Shown: positions 34,330 to 48,168 of the stretch, piece after piece
Layout: every line of letters begins with the position of its first letter
Numbering within the stretch: position 1 is the stretch's first letter
Source: Scytalidium lignicola
Lineage: Eukaryota > Ascomycota > Leotiomycetes
Assembly: GCA_002812745.2 (NCBI GenBank)
Contig: NCSJ02000044.1
Span: 62,001 to 126,000, forward strand
DNA length: 64,000 nucleotides
Reading direction: 5' to 3'
Notes under the pieces: generated by a model
What the model saw: the letters and a program-made list of their open reading frames with translations, nothing else
Told to the model about the DNA's origin: nothing
Databases searched by the model: none
Position numbers and translations under genes: made by a program

Positions 34330-37236
34330 ACTAAAAAGAAATATCTTTTGATGTTACAAGGTTAAAAACATATTAGGTAATATTAAAAATCAAATAGATA
34401 AAAAANGTATAATCTAATAGTTAATTGGAAAAAGGGTTTAATTGTCTTTTNCAGAAGATGAAAANGGCTAAAGTCATGTAGTTTACAAAGAGGACAATGT
34501 CCTTAAAGGCTATCTATATCAATGAAATTACAAAACATATACTTAAGGAATATTATAAATAGTTAAAATTATTTATAAAGAAACTTAATAATTCAGCCTT
34601 ACTAGAACATAAACTATAAAACTATAAAATAAAACTCAAGGAAGGCTTTAAGCTATCTTATAGACTAATCTATCCTACTACATTAAAGGAGGATAAAGCA
34701 ATTAAGGGTTAACTTTTAAAAAAGATAATGTTAAGAGGACTTTATTAAGAAGAGTACAGAGAAGCCAGTACACCTTTACTTTTTGCAAAGAAACTAGACA
34801 ATCTAATAAGACATTTATACAAGGATTACAAATACTTGAATAATAATACAAAAAAGGATTATTATCCTTTACCTTTAATAAATACTATGTTCAATAAGCT
34901 TAATAAAGTTAAGTAATTCACAAAGTTAAACTTATAGTTAACCTTCAATTTGACAAGAATCAAGGAGGGAAATGAATAGAAAGTTATTATACAAACAAAG
35001 TATAAATTATTTAAACCTTTAGTCATGATATTTAATTTGACAAATACACTCATTACATAACAGAGAATAATAGACTTAGTATTAAAAGAATACTTGAAGA
35101 AATTCATAATAGTATATCTTGATAATATAATTATATACTCGAAGAATATCAAGAAATACAAAGAGTATATTAAGCTTATATTAAAAGTATTATAAGAAGT
35201 AAGACTACATTACAAACTTATGAAATATGAATTCTATTAAAAACAAATTAAATTTCTAAAACACTTTATATCAGAAGGAAAAATTAAAACTTTACTTAAT
35301 AAGATTTAAATGATTTTGAATTAGAAAATGCTAAGATCAGTTAAGGATATACAAAGTTTTAATAGACTTATAAACTACTATCAAAGTTATATTACAAGAT
35401 ATTCTGACATTGTTATGCTATTAACCAACTTGACATAGAAAGATAAACCTTTTGTTTAAGACCAAACAGTTAAAAAGGCTTTTTAAGTAGTCAAAAAAGC
35501 ATTTTGAAAAAAANGACTTTTTNAAGAATATTCAATCTTGAAGAAAGGAAAGTCTGATTTAAAATTGATACTTTGAACAAAGTAATAAGAGGAATAACTT
35601 CATAGTTACAATTACAAGAGAATAAACAACATTAAATATTGTTAACATTCTGGTCAAAGAAATTTAACCTTGTAAAAAGGAATTATACAATATCTAACAA
35701 AGAAATGTTAACTATTGTAAAAACCTTAAAATATTAAAGACATTATATATTAAAAACAAAGGAGACTATTAAAGTTTTGTTAAATTATAACAATTTACAA
35801 TATTTTATAACTTCAAAACAACTTAATAAAAGATAAGTACAATAAACTAAAANTATTAACAAAGTATAATTTTAAAATAACATATGTAAAGAGTATAAAG
35901 AATAGTAAAGTAAACACTTTAAACTATAAACCTTAATACATAACTAAAGAAAAATCAAAGTAAGAAGTAATCTTGATTGAAGATAAGAACAAGAACTTTA
36001 CTTATAATCAAAGACAACTTATAATTATTATAACAATAACTAATAAAGACTAGTCTAATAGAATTAAAAAAAACAATTAAAGAAGAAGAACAAAAAANGT
36101 ACTTTACTAAACATAACTTAAGATGAATAAGAAAAAATCAAAAACATTTAGTATAAGAACAAGAAATTATATATACTAACAAGAATAACAAAAGAGTTTA
36201 TCAAAGAACAATATTGCTTATTATACAATAGTTATATAAGAGTAACTTAATGTTATTACAAAATCAACAAGGATTATTTTATTACTAACTTAAGATTATT
36301 AGTCAAGAGAATAATTATTAAATATAAAATCTGTAAAAAGGTTAAGAATCTTAAAAGGATACTTTGAAGACAATTACATCTTACACAAATACTTAATAAT
36401 CTATAAGAATTAATCAAATAGGATTTTATCATGAAATTACCAATTTCTACAGATTACATTACAAAAAGTCAAGTATAACTTCATCTTTATAATAATTAAA
36501 CATTATACTAATTTTACAATATTTAAACTATTTAAAGAAACTTAAGAAGCAAAGGAGATAACTAATATATTCTTACAAAGAATAATATCTTAATAAGGAC
36601 TATTAAAACAAATAATCTTTGATAAAGATACTAGATTTACATTTAAGTTTTAGGAAATAATAATAGTAAGAATAAGAGTTAAGAGGAAGTTGTTAACAAT
36701 ATAATATCCATAAACTAATGGAAAAACNAAAACGTTTAAATGGATGGTTAGAAGAATACTTAAGATGTTATGTTAATTATGATTAAGACAACTAGGTTGA
36801 GTACTTGTTAATAGTAGAGATAGTGTACAATAGTATACTACATGAATCAACTAAGATTATTTTATTCTATATAAATTATGGACAAGAACTAAAGGGATTT
36901 TGTATTAGATTAAAATTAGAATTTACAAGTAAATCAGCAAAGATTTATACAAAGTAAATTGAAGAAATATAAGNAAAAAATCAGAAACTCACTTTAATAT
37001 ACTAAAGAAAGAATAAAGAAGTATTATAATCATGAACACTTGATAGAATTAATGTTTAAAAAAGAGGATAAAGTTTATCTTCTTAGAAAAAATATTAAAA
37101 CAACAAGATCAAGTGATAAACTAGATTAGGTAAAGATAAGACTATATGAAATCAAAGAAGTTTATAAACTTTTAATGTATAAATTAAAATTACTAATAAT
37201 AATTAAGATATATCTTGTTTTCCATGTATTACTTCT

Positions 37237-38160
37237 TGAANTAACACTTAAGAATACTTAAACACTAATGNTAAAAGAAGTTAATCTGGAAAAAGAATAN
37301 TAAGGTTAAGAAAATCATCAATTANAANATNTATTATAAGAAATTANAATATTTGGTTAAATAGATAAGATATCCANAAAGTAAGAATAGATAAGAANTT
37401 ACTTTTAATCTNATAAGTTATAANGAGTTATTAAAGGTATATTAATAAACTNATCTTANAANNGATTTCNAGNTNATAAAATNACAANGTNANAGAAGAA
37501 GAGNTTGACAANANAGGAANAGGNTATNCNTAGGTNAGNAGAATANAACTNTNAGGATTAAAGGGAATTCTGTTTCTCTTNCCTNTNTCTCTNTTNTATA
37601 NCATNCAACTCNTCCAANGAAGAAAGCNTNTGATNGATCATTTCNCTNGTNTNTTTATNAANGAACTTCTTTTGCTTNTGAAGANAAGNAAGACANGNTA
37701 TNTTCTTNGNNATAGCCTNAGTAGCCTTCTNNTCCTTNGCNTNAAGACAAGCNTNCTCCTTATCAAGGGTTTCNTANGAAGTTATAAGAATACTCTTNAT
37801 CTTGTACTTACNNCNTNTGANNGATNTACTNANTACAATGGTTGNATTNAGAAANTATCANGNANGTCAAACCNTTTNNTANGCAGAAANTANAAGGAGA
37901 NATTTCANTANTATACTTTGNTATGTAATCCCNTANGTTTAATNCTTCTTNGTATTTCCTTGATCTTCCTTTTTCTTCTAGAACAATNTNNTCAGAATAA
38001 GAGNNTTTTNNTAGTATNTTNNAGAGGAAGAATAGATTAANGAANNATNAGNATGTTCATNANGATAGTTAAGNNTNAAGGNAACATTANGGTANAAAGG
38101 GGATAATGTTANAGGTTTTACCTAACAAGNNATTAGTNTAAGCNTAANGCTTGATANANA
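37237..38160. other. Low-quality segment with very many N bases
   Basis: Scattered single and double N positions make translation meaningless here. This looks like unresolved differences between repeat copies in the assembly, since it lies at the 3' end of a repeated gypsy element. No frame in it should be annotated. Confidence 0.9.
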
Positions 38161-38458
38161 GCAAAGTGTATATAGAGAACTTAGCAATCATGTGACATGA
38201 TTAGGACCCAGGGGACTTAAGGGGTCTAAGGGGTCCATGGACTTGGAGGACTAGTGTGGTCTAGGAGGTCTAGTTGTATTTCATTATCTATATAAGCATG
38301 CTGTAGGAACATGAGAGTAGACTCCTCATGTTTAACCTAAATACATTACAAGATCTTGCCTTTGACTTAATTGCTTGTGTGTTATACATTTCTGCTGTCC
38401 TTGAACATCTACCTTACCCTTAGCTATCCAGTGACCTGGATAGTGTAGTTTTATAACA
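38107..38458 (+). repeat. 3' LTR of the gypsy element at 34330-38458
   Basis: 352 bp, starts TGTTA and ends TTTTATAACA. It contains a TATA-like ctatataagc near 38290. Outside its N-rich first 60 bp it keeps many C and G bases (for example the ggggtctaaggggtcc stretch), unlike the pol region of the same element. Its sequence differs from the LTR family at 30055, 38483 and 44821. Confidence 0.72.
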
Positions 38459-38482
38459 CTTACTAATTAATTAAAGAATAAT

Positions 38483-38815
38483 TATTACAAGACGTCTTAC
38501 AATATAATTATATAAGGTAAGTCTAATTACTCTTACTAGATTTATGTAAAAGTAAAGTGTTTATAATTATAATAAACAAGTATATATATTAAAGTTATAA
38601 CTTAAGTTGAATATAAAGTTCTTAACTAAAGCTTNAAAAAATGTATTCTTATATAAACAATGAGTATAATCCTGTATAGCCAGTATAAATTCAATACCCT
38701 CTTATACACCTTATACTACCTGCATAAGTTATATAACCTAATACTCTGTTAACTATGAACACTTCATAAGTTATTACCTAACACTTATCAGGTTATAATA
38801 ATAAGAATTATAATA
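38483..38815 (-). repeat. 3' LTR of the full-length gypsy element
   Basis: Aligns along its length with 44821-45152 and with the better preserved solo LTR 30055-30403. The ends have changed from TG...CA to TA...TA, as expected from C-to-T and G-to-A change. Confidence 0.85.
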
Positions 38816-41800
38816 CTATCCCCTTTTTATCTTAGTATTATCTTGATGTTTAACTAGTAACATTGAATAATCTTCATTATTCTTCAACTATACTTCTTAT
38901 CCATAATGCCTCCTTACTCTTAAACATATAAGACTTATATTAAACAAGTAAAAAACATTAAATCTTTTGGTTTTCTTATAACTTTTAAATGTAAATTTTA
39001 TATAAACAACAATTATACTTGTTATCAAGTTAAAGGCTTTAACAAGTATTCAGAGTATACTTATAAAAGTACTTATTACAATATTCCTAATCTTAATATT
39101 AATAAGCTAAAATGAGTTTCTTATGAAAAGGATTATCTTAACTCCAAAGAAGAACTTCTTAAAACTTAAATACAACAAATACTTACTAAATGGTTATGCC
39201 TTCACAAGCTTTAAAAACAATTAAAACTCAAGGCTATAAACATAATCTGAAAAGATGCCTTTACTATTAAAGAATTAGAAGAAATAAAAAAAAAGAAAAA
39301 GGTTAAAAAAGAAAAAACNTTAACCTCTTAGTTTTTACTAAAGGCTTATTATATTCTCCTGATAAAGACAAGTAATATTCCTTGGTCAACCTCTTTACAT
39401 TAAGTATTAACATTGTCAATCCTTTACTTATCTTGTTAACTTAATTAATTCTTCTTCTTAAAGATCCTTTTTAACTAAAGTTTAATAATAACTTTTTNAT
39501 TATCTCTTTAATATTCTTCAAATATTCAGTAAGTTCTTATGAATTGTCAAATTCTAAAAATCCTTCTTATTTAACTAAATACTGAATTTTCTTATATTAA
39601 TATTTATAATCTAAGATTTTCTTGACTACTTATTCCTTATCAAGTTATGACTTAACCTTTATACTTAATGTTAATAGTATATTCTTAAGTACTAATTCTA
39701 GTAATATTATATGAAATACAAGATATATTTTCATAGTTTTTAATAATCTTAATTTAATTATTACTAATATATAAACTTTTTNCAACCTTAAATAATCCTA
39801 ACTTCATAAAGTCAAGTTTNATCACTTAATCTTTTTTATTTATAGATTTTTTCATCAAAGGTAAACTTTATCCCTCTTTTTATATGTAAATTCCATACTA
39901 TATTTCTTGTTATAATATATTTTCATTTTTTNCCTTTACAAATTATATAACCTCTATTACTTTAATATATATCTTATATAGTCTTTCTACTAACTTGTCT
40001 ACTAAATCAGATGAAGATTATAATTTAATACTTATTCAAAACCCTTCTAATTCTCTTTTATAATTCGTATAAAATAGTATGAATTCTATTACTTCATACT
40101 TTGAACTATTATATATTAATTATACTAATAATAATAACCTTTACTAGTTATCTTATTTGTAATTTATGTAACATTACAAATATATCTCTAATGTTTAATT
40201 TAATCTCTTTGTCTAACTATCAATTTATAAATGAAATGCTGTTAACATCTTCTTATCAACGTTTATACATTTAGTTAAAGTTTCTTAAAACTTCAAAGTA
40301 AAGTATATATCTCAATTAGATATAATATCTTCAAATACTCTAAATAATGTTATTACATATCAAAAAAATACCTTTACAACTTCTTTTACTCTTTATATTT
40401 TATCCTATAATATAAAGATCATATACTTTGTAAATAAATCTGTTATTACCAAGATATTATCATAATCCTTCCTTGTTAATAAGTCCTTTAACTTTAGTAA
40501 TTTAATAATAAAGTCTTATACAATAGTTTACCATAGTTGAATCAGTATTTCAATAAGTTAAAGTATTTTATAAAATTTCTGCTTAAAGTTCTTCACCCTC
40601 TTACAAATATCATATTCTTTAACAACTTCATTTATTATTTATTTTATTTAGTATAAGTAATAATTCCTTTAAATTTTATAATAAGTTTATTCAATTCCAA
40701 AATACTTATTCTATAATAGTGCATATTATTCTCTTAAGAATTCTTTTAATAACTTCTTAAGAATGTATAACTTCTTATCCTTATATTATAACTTGTTAAT
40801 TTATTCTTATTAATCTTCCTTGAACTTATATTTAATGTCTTTTAAGTTTTCCCTAGATAATCCATTTCAAATTTTATTAATCTAATCCTTATCAACTACT
40901 ATTAATATAAATATCAATTGTCCTTAATTATAAATAATTCCTTTTTTACTATCCATTAAAACTATTTACTACAAGCTTAATTCTTCTTTGTTCATATACT
41001 CTAGTTTTCAACTAAGAATATTTACTTGTTTATTGTTAATTACTTTAATATACTAAATCCTAAAATCATATTCTAACAAGGTTTTTNGCTTACTTAGCTT
41101 ATCTTGTATTTAACTTTTTNAAATGTTATAAAATACTTCAAATTCATATAATCTATTAATATCTTTATTTGTTCTCTTACTCTTACTACATATATTCTTC
41201 ATTTTCTTAATATATCCATTATCATTAATAATTCCTTATTATAAATAAGATAATTTTGCTTAACTAGACTAAACTTCCTTAAATAATAAATAAGTAGTTT
41301 CTAACCTTTCTATTCATCTTATTAACTCAAAACTACACTTAAAGTATAATCTAATGTATTTGTTTCAATTCAAACAAGTCTTTTTAAGTTAAAGATTCCA
41401 AGACTTTAATCTTCTTCAAAGGCTTTCTTAACCACATCAAATGCTTCTTATTATTCCTTCCCTTATTCATATAATATATTCTTCTTGGTTAATTTAGTCA
41501 ATAATAACATTATCCTTAAATAGTTTCTTATGAATTTCAATAATAATTTATAAAGCTTAAAAANGCTTTATAATTTCTTGACTATTTAAGGTTTTGTTTA
41601 TTCTTTAATAACTTTAGTTTTTTCCCTAGTTATTCTAACCTTATTATATATTATAATATATCCTAAAAATTATACTTCTGTTTATAAANACTCATATTTC
41701 TTTAGCTTATATCAAAAGCTTACTTTTTATAATACTTTGAAAATAATTTTCATATAAATTCTATATTCCTTTAATATCTTCAAGAATATCAAGATATCAT

Positions 41801-44800
41801 TTAAATATACTATTACAAACTTCTCTAAGTATTCTCTAATAACCTTATCTACAATCCTTTACATTATAATAAATATGTTTATTAATCCAAATAACATAAC
41901 TAATAACTTATATAACTTATATTTAATCCTAATAACAACTTTTTTATTCATCTCCTTCCTTTATTCTAATAAAGTTAAATACTAACCATAAATCTAATTT
42001 CATAAAGAACTTAACACTTTTAAGCTTATCTTTAATAGTCTTTATTAATAGTAATAAATATTAGTCCTTGATTATTCTCTTGTTCAAACCTTTATAATCC
42101 TTATAAGGCTTACCCTTTAAGTCATTTAGTTTCTTTACAAACAATAACAATACTCTTATTAAAGAGTTCAACTTCTAATATAATCTTCTTTTAACTATTC
42201 TATCTAATTATTCCTTTGTTGTTTTGTCCTCTACTGTTGTAATTGAGTACATTAACTTAAATAGTAATTAAAATCCTTCTTTAAGATTAATCTTATAATC
42301 TTACAATTAATATTCTAATAACATTAAGTCTTTTAGTCTTTCTTTAAATAACTTTATCCATTCCTTATATTCTTCAAGAATATACTTAAGACCTTCATCT
42401 TAACTTGATTAATTCAAAATCAAACTAATTTCTATGTCCTTAATCATAAGCTAACTACATTTAATCATATAAATAACTTAAGGTTCTTTATCCTTCATTA
42501 CTTTTGTTAATACCTTTTATAACAATTCTTATAAAAAACTTTATAGTTTCTTCTTACTAGTTAATTCTTAGATTACTTCCTTATATTCAAAATATCCTTA
42601 GGATTATTTTAAAGTTCTTAATATAAGTTATATCAAATACTATCTTTTCTTAGTAATTAACCTTAACCTTTATGATTATTAACCTTATTTCTACTTTAAC
42701 ACNTTTTTGTTATAAGAAAACTATTCACAAGTTTAATTAAATAACCTTAATCCTTAACTTAAGTATTTATATTTAATTTTACTATTATATCTAATATTAT
42801 AAAATTTCTTACAACTTTAAAATCTATTAATATTTTAACTTTTTATTTAATTATTTCAACTTTTAAAAACAATATGTTTTCATTAAGAACTCTAAGTCTT
42901 AGTTCTTTAACTACTTTCTCTTCTATATCATTAATAATCCATCCTTAACTATCTGCTAAATCTAATGATTATAGTTGACTTCTTCATTATTCTTCTTCTA
43001 TTTCATTTTTTGTAATTCTTAAAGTTAATTCTTAAATTTCTTCAACATTTATCTTGTTGATACTTAAAATTACTACTTTTACTTTAAGATCTAGAAACTT
43101 ATCTAGTTCCTCTTATACTCTTACTTAATAGTTTATAACAAATCTTAATATTCATCTAATACTTCTTATTAGTAGATTTTCTTTACTTAGGACATTATCA
43201 CTTATTCTATGCTTAAATACTTGAGTTCTTATTAATAAGCTATGTTTTTTCCAAATAAATCAACTGAAGGTTTTCTTATTTAATATCCATTAATTAAATC
43301 TTAACAGATAGTCTTATTTACTAATCTTAAGTAATCTTAATATTACTTCTTGTAATTATAATCTACTTCAAGTAAGTATAATAATTTCATAACTTCTTTT
43401 GATAATTAACACTAAGTTATCCTAGTTGTAATATAATTTACTAATTATCTTAGTCTTTTACTAAAAGATCTCATTATTACTTCCCCTTAAAAAGTATATA
43501 ATCCTTTAACATCTTAAATACTAAATTCTAATCTAATAATATACTTTTAACTAGAGTTATTCCTTAATATCAAGTACTTCCTCAATAATATCCCCTTTTA
43601 AGCATATCTTTAAGTTCTTAAAAATTCTTATACTAGATATATCAGTTCAAGTTTCTTCATAACTTGGTAATAATAACTCTTGTTTAAAAATGCTTATAAC
43701 ACTTATGCTTATAACTATTATTTGTTTTCCTTTATCCTTATAATTACTAGTAAAATGCTTAAGAAGTCTACATTTAAAATATAACTTTTTTTTCCTTTTG
43801 GTCTTTTAGCTTTTTAAGGCTAATTCTAAACAAATTCCCTTTTCCCTTAAGCTTCTGATTCTTACCTTTCTAGAGTTTTCCTTTTCTAATTATATCAAAG
43901 TCCATAAAATCTCCTTGTAATTATAATTTCTTTACTTGATTATTATTTCTACTTATAAAGTAAGACAATCCCTTCTTGTTTAATTTCTTTTCATATAGTT
44001 GATTTTCAATTTCAATATATTGATTAATTAAGGTTTTCAAGTTTAAGATTAATACTTCTCAATATAACTTATCATGTATTTTATCCTTCAGTCTTCTCTT
44101 ATATTATATAATAAGAGCTTTCTTATTCTAGTCTATCCATACTGAATATTATTTAAACAAAACAATATAATCATTAATAGTTCTTATTTGTTTAAGATAA
44201 TAAAGATATTATTTTGCATTCTTTTCTTTGTTAATATTTTTAAACAACCTGTTAAGTTCTTTTACATATTTATTATAATTATTAAAGAGTTTTCAAGTTT
44301 CCTTATTAGTTAAATCTTTTACATGACTGAAGTAATCATTCAAGAATAATTAAAACTAATTTATCACAATTCCTCTAAGATATGATATTGCTTATAATAC
44401 CCTTTATATGTTATTTATAAGTACTTACTTATTTAACACTAAATACATTCTTGTTTATACCAAGTATACTTTAAACTTGTTCTTATCTTTATAAAAGAAG
44501 TTTAATTTAACTATTCTCACCTTTTCTCCTAATAGTCTTCTAATACTACTTGTAATAACTACTAGTAATCTAAGTAGTAAAACTAATAATCTTAATGAGG
44601 GTTCTTCTGAAAGTCCTCTAACTACTAATCTTATTGGTAATCTAACTTATGCTGAATTTATAACNTTTATTTTTTAAGTTAACTTCTTCATTTAAACTTT
44701 TACTTACTAAACNTTTTTTTAGAACTTTCTTTAGAGTTATCTTCTGAACTAATTATTATATCTTCATCTAATACTTGTTCAAGTTTAACATAACTTACTT

Positions 44801-44820
44801 TTATATAATGATATTCAAAA

Positions 44821-45152
44821 TATTACAAGATATCTTATAACATAATCATATAAAGTAAGTTTAGTTACTCTTATTGGATTTATGTAGAAATAAGATATTT
44901 GTAATTATAGTAAACAAGTATATATATTAAAGTTATAACTTAAGTTGAACATGAAGTTCTTAACTAAAACTTAAAGAGTGTATTCTTATATAAACAATGA
45001 GTATAATCCTGTATAACTAGTATAAACTTGATACCCCTTTATACACCTTATACTACTTGCATAAGTCACATGACCCAATACTCTGTTGACCATAGACACT
45101 TCATAAGCTACTACTTAGCATTTATCAGGTTATGATAGTAAGAACTATAACA
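44821..45152 (-). repeat. 5' LTR of the full-length gypsy element
   Basis: Starts tattacaagatatc on the plus strand and ends ctataaca. ATAAT follows. It differs from its partner by many transitions, so the pair cannot be used for a simple molecular clock. Confidence 0.85.
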
Positions 45153-45157
45153 ATAAT

Positions 45158-45785
45158 ACAAGAATAAGATATAAGATTTACCTTTAAACTTATTATAAAT
45201 AGTATTCACTTAATTTACAGAAAATTACAAAGAAATGTTTAAGCTTATTAATAAACAAGTTATAACTTTAAACTTTCTACTAAATACAAAAAGTAAAACT
45301 TAAACTATAAAGTCAAATTATTCCTTAAATTAAAATTATTATAAATTATATTATATCAACTTTTAATAATTTACTTAACTTATAAAAATTTCTTTTAGTA
45401 TTATAAGAAATTCAAATATGAAAATATTAAATTTACTTACTTTTGTAAATAGTTAAAAAGCTTAAAGTATTTAATATATTATTGTAAAATAATAATAAAA
45501 TATTAGTAATAATTATAAAAACTATAAACTTTACTAACAAACTAAAAAAAAAAGCTTAGAATATCTTTTTAACTTTATAATAAAACTTAAGGATTTTGTA
45601 AAACTTTTAAAAATTATAAAATTCTACTTAAGAATTTGTACTTAGTAAAATAATACAAAACTTGTATTTATAAGAATTTTATAACTATATAACTTATAAC
45701 AATAAAGTTATATAATTTAAGTTAATATAGTAAAATCCTAGGAGATTATTTCATTTAACATTAAATATAAGATATTAAGGGTTTT
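45158..45785. other. AT-saturated DNA between gypsy and copia elements
   Basis: No open frame, no LTR and no recognised motif. Confidence 0.5.
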
Positions 45786-46356
45786 TGTTAGTAGAATAGT
45801 AATTATGTACACATAATACTCACGTGCCCTTGTAAGCTAGTCCTGATTAGGTAGTAAGAATAGGTAAAGCTCTTACAACTTTGCCCTCTTACCCTTAATC
45901 ATATAACAACTATAGAATAACATAACAAGTATATTATATATAATTGCATACTATACTTCATATTACAAGTAAACTAATATTAATCAGTTTGTACATACAA
46001 ATCAGAAGATTATCGTTTAATCAGTTAAATGTTAAGTAGTCTACTTTTAAAGTTGAATCTTAAGAGATTATAACTTCTATTTAGTTAAACATCTAATAGT
46101 TCACTTATAAAGCTAAAATCCACTTAATCAAAAGGGGAAACAACTATTTACTAACTTATAACTCAATTAGTTAAACATTAAGCAGTTTACTTTTATAACT
46201 ATTATTATTAAACTTATTTTTGCTAAAAACAACATATTTAGTTAGATGTTAAGTAATTTACTTACAAAGTTGTATAATTAGTTAATTAACTAATTTTATT
46301 TGAAAAACTACTCTTTTATAACTTATTTTCATCAATTTCTATTCAAAAACCACTTA
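45786..46356 (+). mobile_element. Copia 5' LTR and leader, truncated
   Basis: The LTR (45786-45979) belongs to the same family as 13779-13973. The leader continues collinear with 16036-16400 of the inner copia element and then stops abruptly at 46356, where gypsy sequence begins. The right-hand remainder of this copia was not found after the gypsy piece. Confidence 0.82.
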
Positions 46357-48168
46357 TNATTCTTTATTATCTCTTTAACATTCTTCAAATGTTTAGTAAG
46401 TTCTTATAAATTGTCTGATTTTAGAAATCCTTCTTATTTAACTAAATATTGAATTTTCTTATACTAGTATTTATAATCTAAGATTTTCTTAATTACTTAT
46501 TCTTTATCAAGTTATAATTTAACCTTTATACTTAACATTGACAACATATTCCTAAGTATTAATTTTAGTAATATTGTATAAAATACAAGATGTATCTTCA
46601 TAGTTTTTAATAACTTTAATTTAATTATTATTAGTTTATAAACTTCTTTAACCTTGAATAGTCTTAACTTTATAAACTCAAGTATTTTACTAGGTTATTT
46701 TGTTTATATGTTTTTTCTTTGAAGATAAACTTTATCTTTCTTTTATATATAAGTTTTATATTATGTTTCTTATTATAATATGCCTTTATTTTTTNCTTTT
46801 NACAAATTATATTACATTTGTTAATTTAATGTGTGTTTTATATAATTTCTTTGTTAACTTGTCAGTTAAATCAAATGATAATTATAATTTAACATTTATT
46901 CAAAACTTATTAAGTTCTTTTTTATAATTTATATAGAATAATGTGAATCTTGTTACTTTATACTTTAAACTGTTATAAGCTAATTATACTAATAATAATA
47001 ACTTATGTTAATTGTCTTGTTTATAGTTTACATAATATTGTAAATACACTTTTAATATTTAGTTTAATCTTTTAGTTTGATTGTTAATTTATAAGTAAAA
47101 TGTTGTTGACATTCTCTTATCAACACTTATATGTTTAATCAAAGTTTCTTAAAACTTTAAGGTAAAGTATATATTATAATCAGATATAATACCCTTTAAT
47201 ATTTTAAAAGGTATTATTACATGTTAAAGAAATACCTTTATAACTTCCTTTGTATCTTATGTTTTATCTTATAATATAAAGATTGTATATTTTGTAAATA
47301 AGTTTATTATTATTAAAATGTTATTATAATTCTTTCTTGTTGTTAAGTNCTTTTAACTTTAATAACTTAATAATGAAGTTTTATACTATAATTTGTTATA
47401 GTCAGATTAGTATTTCAGTAAGTTGAAGTATTTTATAAGGCTTTTGCTTTAAGTTCTTTGCCTTCTTATAAATATTATATTCCTTGACAACTTCTTTTAC
47501 TGTTTGCTTTATTCAATATAAGTAATAATCCTTTTGGATTTTATAATAAGTTTGTTTAGCTTTAAAATGCTCATTTTATAATAAAGTATATTGTTCTCTT
47601 AAGAATTCCTTTAATAACCTTTTAAGAATGTATAATTTCTTATCCTTATATTATAGCTTATTAATTTATTCTTATTGATTATTTTTTAACTTATATTCAA
47701 TATCTTCTAAGTTTTTTTTTTGGATAATTTACTTTAAATTTTATCAATTTAATTCTTATTAATTATTATTGATATAAACATTAATTGTCCTTGATTATAA
47801 GTAATTCCTTTTTTATTATTTATTAAGATTACTTGTTATAAGCTTAACTCTTTTTTGTTTATATACTTTGGTTTTTAGTTAAAAGCATCTGCTTATTCAT
47901 TGTTAATTCCCTTGATATGCTGAATTTTAAAATTATATTCTGACAAGGTTTTTGCTTACTTAGCTTGTCTTGTATTTAACTCTTTAGATATTATAAAATA
48001 CTTTAGATTTATATGATTTGTTAGTATCTTTATTTGTTCTCTTGTTCTTATTGTATATATCTTGTTATAAGACTTCTTATAACATAATCATGTAAAGTAA
48101 GTCTAGTTACTCTTATAAGGTTTATGTAAAAGTAAGTTGTTTATAATTATAATAAACAAGTNTATATA
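46357..48168 (-). mobile_element. Gypsy deletion derivative: integrase/RNase H part plus LTR start
   Basis: 46357-48060 is collinear with 39487-41205 of the full-length gypsy element (minus-strand pol). At 48063 it switches to the first 106 bp of that family's LTR (tgttataagac...). Relative to the full-length copy, everything between about 41205 and 44820 is missing, and the LTR is cut off at 48168. It appears joined into a copia leader. Confidence 0.75.

Larger units (their letters stand above)
34330..38458 (+). mobile_element. Ty3/gypsy element with 3' LTR; pol RIP-degraded
   Basis: Reverse transcriptase is readable through stops: YYPLPLINTMFNKLNKVK (from 34859), the FTKLNL and AFNL-like block, KPLVMIFNLTNT, then IVYLDNIIIYSKN at about 35108-35146, where the catalytic YLDD reads YLDN. 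RNase H follows to about 36200 and integrase to about 36900 (a WDFIMKLPIS-like block near 36420). A purine-rich tract (aaaggggataa, 38096-38106) directly precedes the 3' LTR at 38107-38458. The 5' LTR was not found. The segment 37237-38160 is littered with ambiguous bases. Confidence 0.75.
38483..45152 (-). mobile_element. Full-length Ty3/gypsy retrotransposon, minus strand, RIP-degraded
   Basis: Two LTRs of about 332 bp (38483-38815 and 44821-45152) with ATAAT on both outer sides (38478-38482, 45153-45157). Transcription direction is minus: a polypurine tract (AAAAAGGGGATAG on the minus strand, 38816-38830) abuts the left LTR, making that the 3' LTR. On the minus strand the reverse transcriptase (about 42020-41780) shows FNFIRIKEGDE and a decayed YLND at 41796-41807. 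The integrase (about 40530-40250) shows DFIIKLLKLKDLL and DNILVITDLFTKYMIF. Gag should lie at 43000-44800. No open frame of coding length remains. Total length 6670 bp. Confidence 0.88.

Noticed and set aside
37672..38040. 122-codon open frame with many unknown residues
   Set aside because: It lies in the N-rich segment over a gypsy 3' end; it stays open only because codons with N are not read as stops.
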